Positions 6,882-6,899 of a DNA stretch of 6,899 nt are shown one piece after another. The stretch is from an uncultured Gaiellaceae bacterium. GTDB lineage: Bacteria; Actinomycetota; Thermoleophilia; Gaiellales; Gaiellaceae. Positions within the stretch are counted from its first letter, which is position 1; each line of letters starts with the position of its first letter. Position numbers and translations under genes: made by a program. The stretch lies in the NCBI GenBank assembly GCA_955652075.1, contig CATPAS010000031.1, positions 1 through 6,899 on the forward strand. The letters are read 5' to 3'. The notes below the pieces were generated by a model, which saw only the letters and a program-made list of their open reading frames with translations, was not told the DNA's origin and did not search any database.

Positions 6882-6899
6882 ATGCTCGAACGCGCCGAC
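6882..6899 (+). CDS. Possible start of a rightward gene cut by the window edge
   Basis: An ATG at 6882 opens a frame (MLERAD) that runs off the right edge. AGGG at 6871-6874 lies 7 nt before it, an acceptable short Shine-Dalgarno, and TAGGGT at 6870-6875 could alternatively be a -10 box. It would be divergent from the GT2 gene with a 43-bp gap. Six codons cannot identify a product, and the call rests on position and start context only. Confidence 0.3.

Noticed and set aside
1..6899. Mobile elements, CRISPR arrays, tRNA or rRNA genes
   Set aside because: No spaced direct repeats, transposase or integrase motifs, terminal inverted repeats or structured RNA signatures were seen on either strand.

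Overview
The window is very GC-rich and almost entirely coding. Long spurious open frames on the opposite strands, GTG starts and very short or absent intergenic gaps are typical of a high-GC actinobacterium. From remembered protein style, the Thermoleophilia (Gaiellales/Solirubrobacterales) are the best guess, but this is inference and not demonstrated. No RNA gene, CRISPR array, insertion sequence or phage gene was seen.

The content is a cell-surface glycan or exopolysaccharide locus with five substantial genes, plus a probable sixth cut by the right edge. From left to right:
(1) A large rightward membrane protein (left end to 3085), truncated at its N-terminus by the window edge. Its first third looks like a Wzx/MATE-type lipid-linked oligosaccharide flippase. 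The rest looks like a GT-C-type polytopic membrane glycosyltransferase with a soluble C-terminal region. Both are in one uninterrupted reading frame.
(2) A leftward GT2 (rhamnosyltransferase-like) glycosyltransferase (3049-4107).
(3) A rightward SAM-dependent methyltransferase of the Methyltransf_24 type (4089-4805).
(4) A rightward GT4 glycosyltransferase (4810-5922), 4 bp behind the methyltransferase and probably co-transcribed with it.
(5) A leftward GT2 protein with three C-terminal membrane segments and a degenerate DXD motif (5828-6838).
(6) A possible rightward gene start at 6882.

Together these fit assembly of a lipid-linked saccharide at the inner membrane face (the GT2 and GT4 enzymes), methyl modification or capping (methyltransferase), transfer across the membrane (flippase half of gene 1), and possibly addition of sugars from polyprenyl-phosphate donors outside (GT-C half of gene 1). 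No donor, acceptor or final polymer can be read from the sequence.

The most noteworthy points are the flippase/GT-C fusion and the interlocked layout, in which opposite-strand neighbours overlap at their ends three times (37, 19 and 95 bp). The second GT2 also has DGR where DXD is expected. I do not see evidence for a wholly new defence or mobile system here.
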